NCBI GenBank assembly: GCA_032718475.1
Contig: JAUCBJ010008182.1
Coordinates: 34,982 to 98,981 of the forward strand
Origin: Nemertoderma westbladi
Lineage: Eukaryota; Xenacoelomorpha; Nemertodermatida; Nemertodermatidae
Direction: 5' to 3'
Length of the DNA stretch: 64,000 nucleotides
Shown here: positions 61,813 through 64,000 of the stretch, in pieces
How positions within the stretch are numbered: the first letter of the stretch is position 1
Layout of the letters: each line of letters opens with the position of its first letter
The notes under the pieces: model-generated
What the model was told of the DNA's origin: nothing
What the model saw: only the letters and a program-made list of their open reading frames with translations
Database searches by the model: none
Position numbers and translations under genes: made by a program

Positions 61813-62750
61813 GGTGATAGTTCGACTATTCAGAACTCCGACCCAACCGCCAACATAACAGTTAAAACTAGACTAAGATCTCCAAGTGCATCGGGGGTGG
61901 GGTGGGGGTTGGGGGTGGAGAGGTGGTGTGTATATTTGTGCAACGTTTACCCACATACCCACACCCATACTACCCTAAGGGTGGTCTTCAATGCCAAAAA
62001 GAATAAATTTATTATTATATTAATAAATATGTTTTCCCACCACAAATAATTTTATTATAACATTCCCGATACAGTACGATATACCCAACAACCACCACCT
62101 AGGTATGTTAAGTGTTCGTAACAATATAAATACTAAAATCAACAATAGCCTGTACAGTGTACAGGCTATTAGTATTTATATTGTTACGGATTACAGATTA
62201 TATTACGGATTATATTGTTACAGATATTATGGGACATATTGTTACATGCAGCTGTGCATTATAGCTTCGCAAGAAGACGAGTGGAAGTTAATCCCCCAGC
62301 AATCATCGCAGCTTGGGTTTGAATCTCCGTCTCCTCCATGGTGGTCCCATGGTGATGGTGTTGTTGTTGGTGGTAGCGGTGGTCGTGGTGGTGTTGTTAG
62401 TGGTATCGACGCCTCAGCGCAATCCTTGAAAATAATCAAAAAATATATATTAAGCGGGGGGGGGGGGGGGGGGGGGGGGGGGTAACACCCCCAAATTGAA
62501 CCCCACATTTTGGTGGTCTCTGGACACTAAAATTTGGTGGGAATAATTTTTTGTGCTACTAAACCTCGTCTGGGTTGTTTAAGAATAGCGAAACCAAATA
62601 TTTTTAAAATTGGCCCGAAATTGGCCGCATAATGGCCAAAAGTGGCTTTTTCCGCCAAAGGCTATTTTCTCCACCAACATTTGTCGAAATTTAGAATAAT
62701 AAGTTCCGAAGACCCTTGCATCGAATTCTTCTGATAATTTTTAACTGAAA
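61813..62750. other. Non-coding region with palindrome and G27 run
   Basis: A 70-nt imperfect palindrome (62118-62187) pairs GTAACAATATAAATACT and AATAGCCTGTAC with their complements, with 9 unpaired bases. GT-rich runs (61890-61930, 62340-62400) and a 27-base G run (62456-62482) follow. The frame at 62105-62485 spans these repeats and is not a credible gene. Confidence 0.6.
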
Positions 62751-63170
62751 ATGTTCTACGCATGTCCTTAGATCATCATAATGATGATGGGGTGATGATA
62801 ACTCCACCTACTGGCTCCAGAAGTCGAGGAAATCCTGCCAAGTACCTAACTGATTTAGACTTTGCTGATGACTTAGGAGTACTCTCAGAATCACTAGAGG
62901 GAGCCCAACGGCTCCTCAGCTCATTAGAACATGCTGCTTCTAGTGTTGGTCTTTTTATTAACTCCAGAAAGACCAAAATTTTGACATTTAACTTTGAAAG
63001 TCCTCAGCAAGTCTCTGATCGGATGAGCATAAGCTCAAAAGATGGTATGCTTGAGCATGTGGATGACTTCTGTTACCTGGGATCATGGATCCGGAAGTCA
63101 GGTGAGGACCTTCGAATACGTAAGGGAAAGGCATGGGCAGCCTTAAATAGGCTTTCCAGGATTTGGAAGT
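62751..63170 (+). pseudogene. Internal LINE fragment, duplicate of 54715-55134
   Basis: 420 bp with no length difference and about 10 substitutions relative to the LINE at 52757-55604. It covers the RT catalytic LTDLDFADDLG box and the following helix region. Both LINE ends are missing, which is not the usual 5' truncation; copying by repair, or later deletion, is more likely. Confidence 0.85.
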
Positions 63171-63621
63171 TGGAGTATCCCGGACATTATCTACCACCAT
63201 TACTTATTATATTATAATTGGTGTTAATCGGTGTATTGGTGCTGGGTTGTTATTTTATATGAGATAACCTACGCGTAGCTACTATAACAATCTACGTGTA
63301 GCTGCTAGAATACATATATAGGGTACTGACTCTGGTACATTCAAACTTTGCTGCATTGTGCAGTTGTGCCCTATACAGCCATAACAGTACTGCAGCATAC
63401 AGCTGCAGTACCGGTATGCTTTACCAATATTACTTTATTACAATCTACACACTGGCGTTCTTTTTACTCTTAATATTATTATGTAAAGTTAAGAACGATA
63501 CATGGCGCAGTTATATTTCGGTAGCGACGTTCGCTAGCTGGAACCTATGATACGGAACTCAACACTGCAACCGGTAGGCCTACACGGATAGGGGTACCGG
63601 TACCGGCGGTTGGATTACACA
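63171..63621 (+). promoter_or_regulatory. Possible LTR/leader upstream of the terminal gag-like ORF
   Basis: CATATATAGGG (63311-63321) could be a TATA box, followed by direct repeats of CTACGYGTAGCT (63270 and 63291) just upstream. No border, primer site or second copy is visible, so this is tentative. Confidence 0.3.
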
Positions 63622-64000
63622 ATGGCTACCGTTGGTGGCAAACCCAACTTGGACGACACGACCGAGTTGGAGGAGGATGACGTGGCGACGATGGATCGCG
63701 CATCCCTCTTGCGGCATTGCGAAAATGTGAATATCCATGCGAATCCAAAGGATTCAACTGTTTCCCTGCGGCGTAAGTTACTCCGTTACATCGAGGGAGA
63801 CTATACACCTGCGGCACCGACCCAGGGTACAACAGATCTCGTACAACTCCTTGAGCGTCTCGAGATACAACGCCGTGCGGATGACGAGGAACGCGAAGAA
63901 CGCAGACGCGAGGAACGCGAGGAGTTTATCCGCCTCTTCAACCACAACCCAGCTGCCCCAACACAGGGAACCGGCGGGCGCACACAACACAACGCCCCTA
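63622..64000 (+). CDS. Start of a Gag-like protein (SAP-like N-terminus), leaves the window
   Basis: Open from the ATG at 63622 to the last base, at least 126 residues. An acidic start is followed by a SAP-like segment (MDRASLLRHCENVNIH, then LRRKLLRYIEGDY), an Arg/Glu-rich helix and a Thr/Gly/Gln-rich part. Such N-termini are seen in Gag proteins of LTR retroelements, but the diagnostic capsid and knuckle regions lie beyond the edge. It could also be another DNA-binding protein. Confidence 0.5.
   Translation, partial: MATVGGKPNLDDTTELEEDDVATMDRASLLRHCENVNIHANPKDSTVSLRRKLLRYIEGDYTPAAPTQGTTDLVQLLERLEIQRRADDEEREERRREEREEFIRLFNHNPAAPTQGTGGRTQHNAP

Noticed and set aside
62105-62508. Frames across the G27 run (Gly-rich or Pro-rich peptides)
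   Set aside because: They are created by the homopolymer and GT-rich repeats and have no supporting signals.

Overview
The window is repeat-dense invertebrate-type animal DNA. Almost everything recognisable is a transposable element, and no host gene, rRNA or standard tRNA was found. BEL/Pao LTR retrotransposons dominate. They are recognised by the Gag-like DUF1759 block, a CCHC knuckle cluster, an aspartic protease, RT, RNase H, an H2C2/DDE integrase and a DUF5641-like tail. This superfamily is known from metazoans. LINEs of two kinds, a piggyBac-type non-autonomous element and a long-TIR element complete the picture. The species cannot be named from the sequence.

Layout. (1) 1-21218 (+): a tandem BEL/Pao array, 'element A', arranged as the internal 3' end of one copy (1-3057), an LTR (about 3058-5295), a complete internal region (5296-18972) and an LTR (about 18973-21218). 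Gag-Pol (5559-14232) carries one frameshift. Downstream of pol, where some retroelements keep env, lies a second large reading frame (14895-18620, one in-frame TGA). Its first part looks like a DEDD-type 3'-5' exonuclease and its second part has three zinc knuckles. (2) 21219-24083 (-) and 39706-44796 (-): two halves of one older, degraded Pao element ('C/D') with the same orientation. D holds gag, protease and the RT up to motif A; C resumes in the RT and runs to the integrase. (3) 24089-39700 (+): 'element B', a younger BEL/Pao element that split C/D inside its RT, flanked by the 5-bp duplication CAGCG. Its LTRs have TGTTA...TAACA ends. Its polyprotein is uninterrupted apart from one early TAG. 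The start of an ORF2 homologue survives (38437), but a deletion has fused it to the middle of the 3' LTR. A 5'-truncated LINE with a 16-bp target duplication sits in its leader. (4) 44797-64000: relic territory with an RNase H-integrase fragment (47067-49040), a 1.2-kb long-TIR element (49338-50560), an APE-type LINE (52757-55604), a decayed Pao pol (56366-59560, -), a LINE tail split by a fold-back repeat (59806-60489), a piggyBac-like element with TTAA duplications (60583-61808), an internal LINE fragment (62751-63170) and the start of a gag-like ORF leaving the window (63622).

How it works together. Elements A and B belong to one lineage. They share the polyprotein order, a conserved non-coding block after pol (hairpin plus possible splice acceptor) at an almost identical distance from the ORF2 start, and a homologous ORF2 N-terminus. 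The most notable proposal is that this BEL/Pao lineage carries an accessory gene for a nucleic-acid-binding exonuclease-like protein, expressed in the manner of an env gene. The domain call rests on motif order read by eye and needs a profile or structure search.
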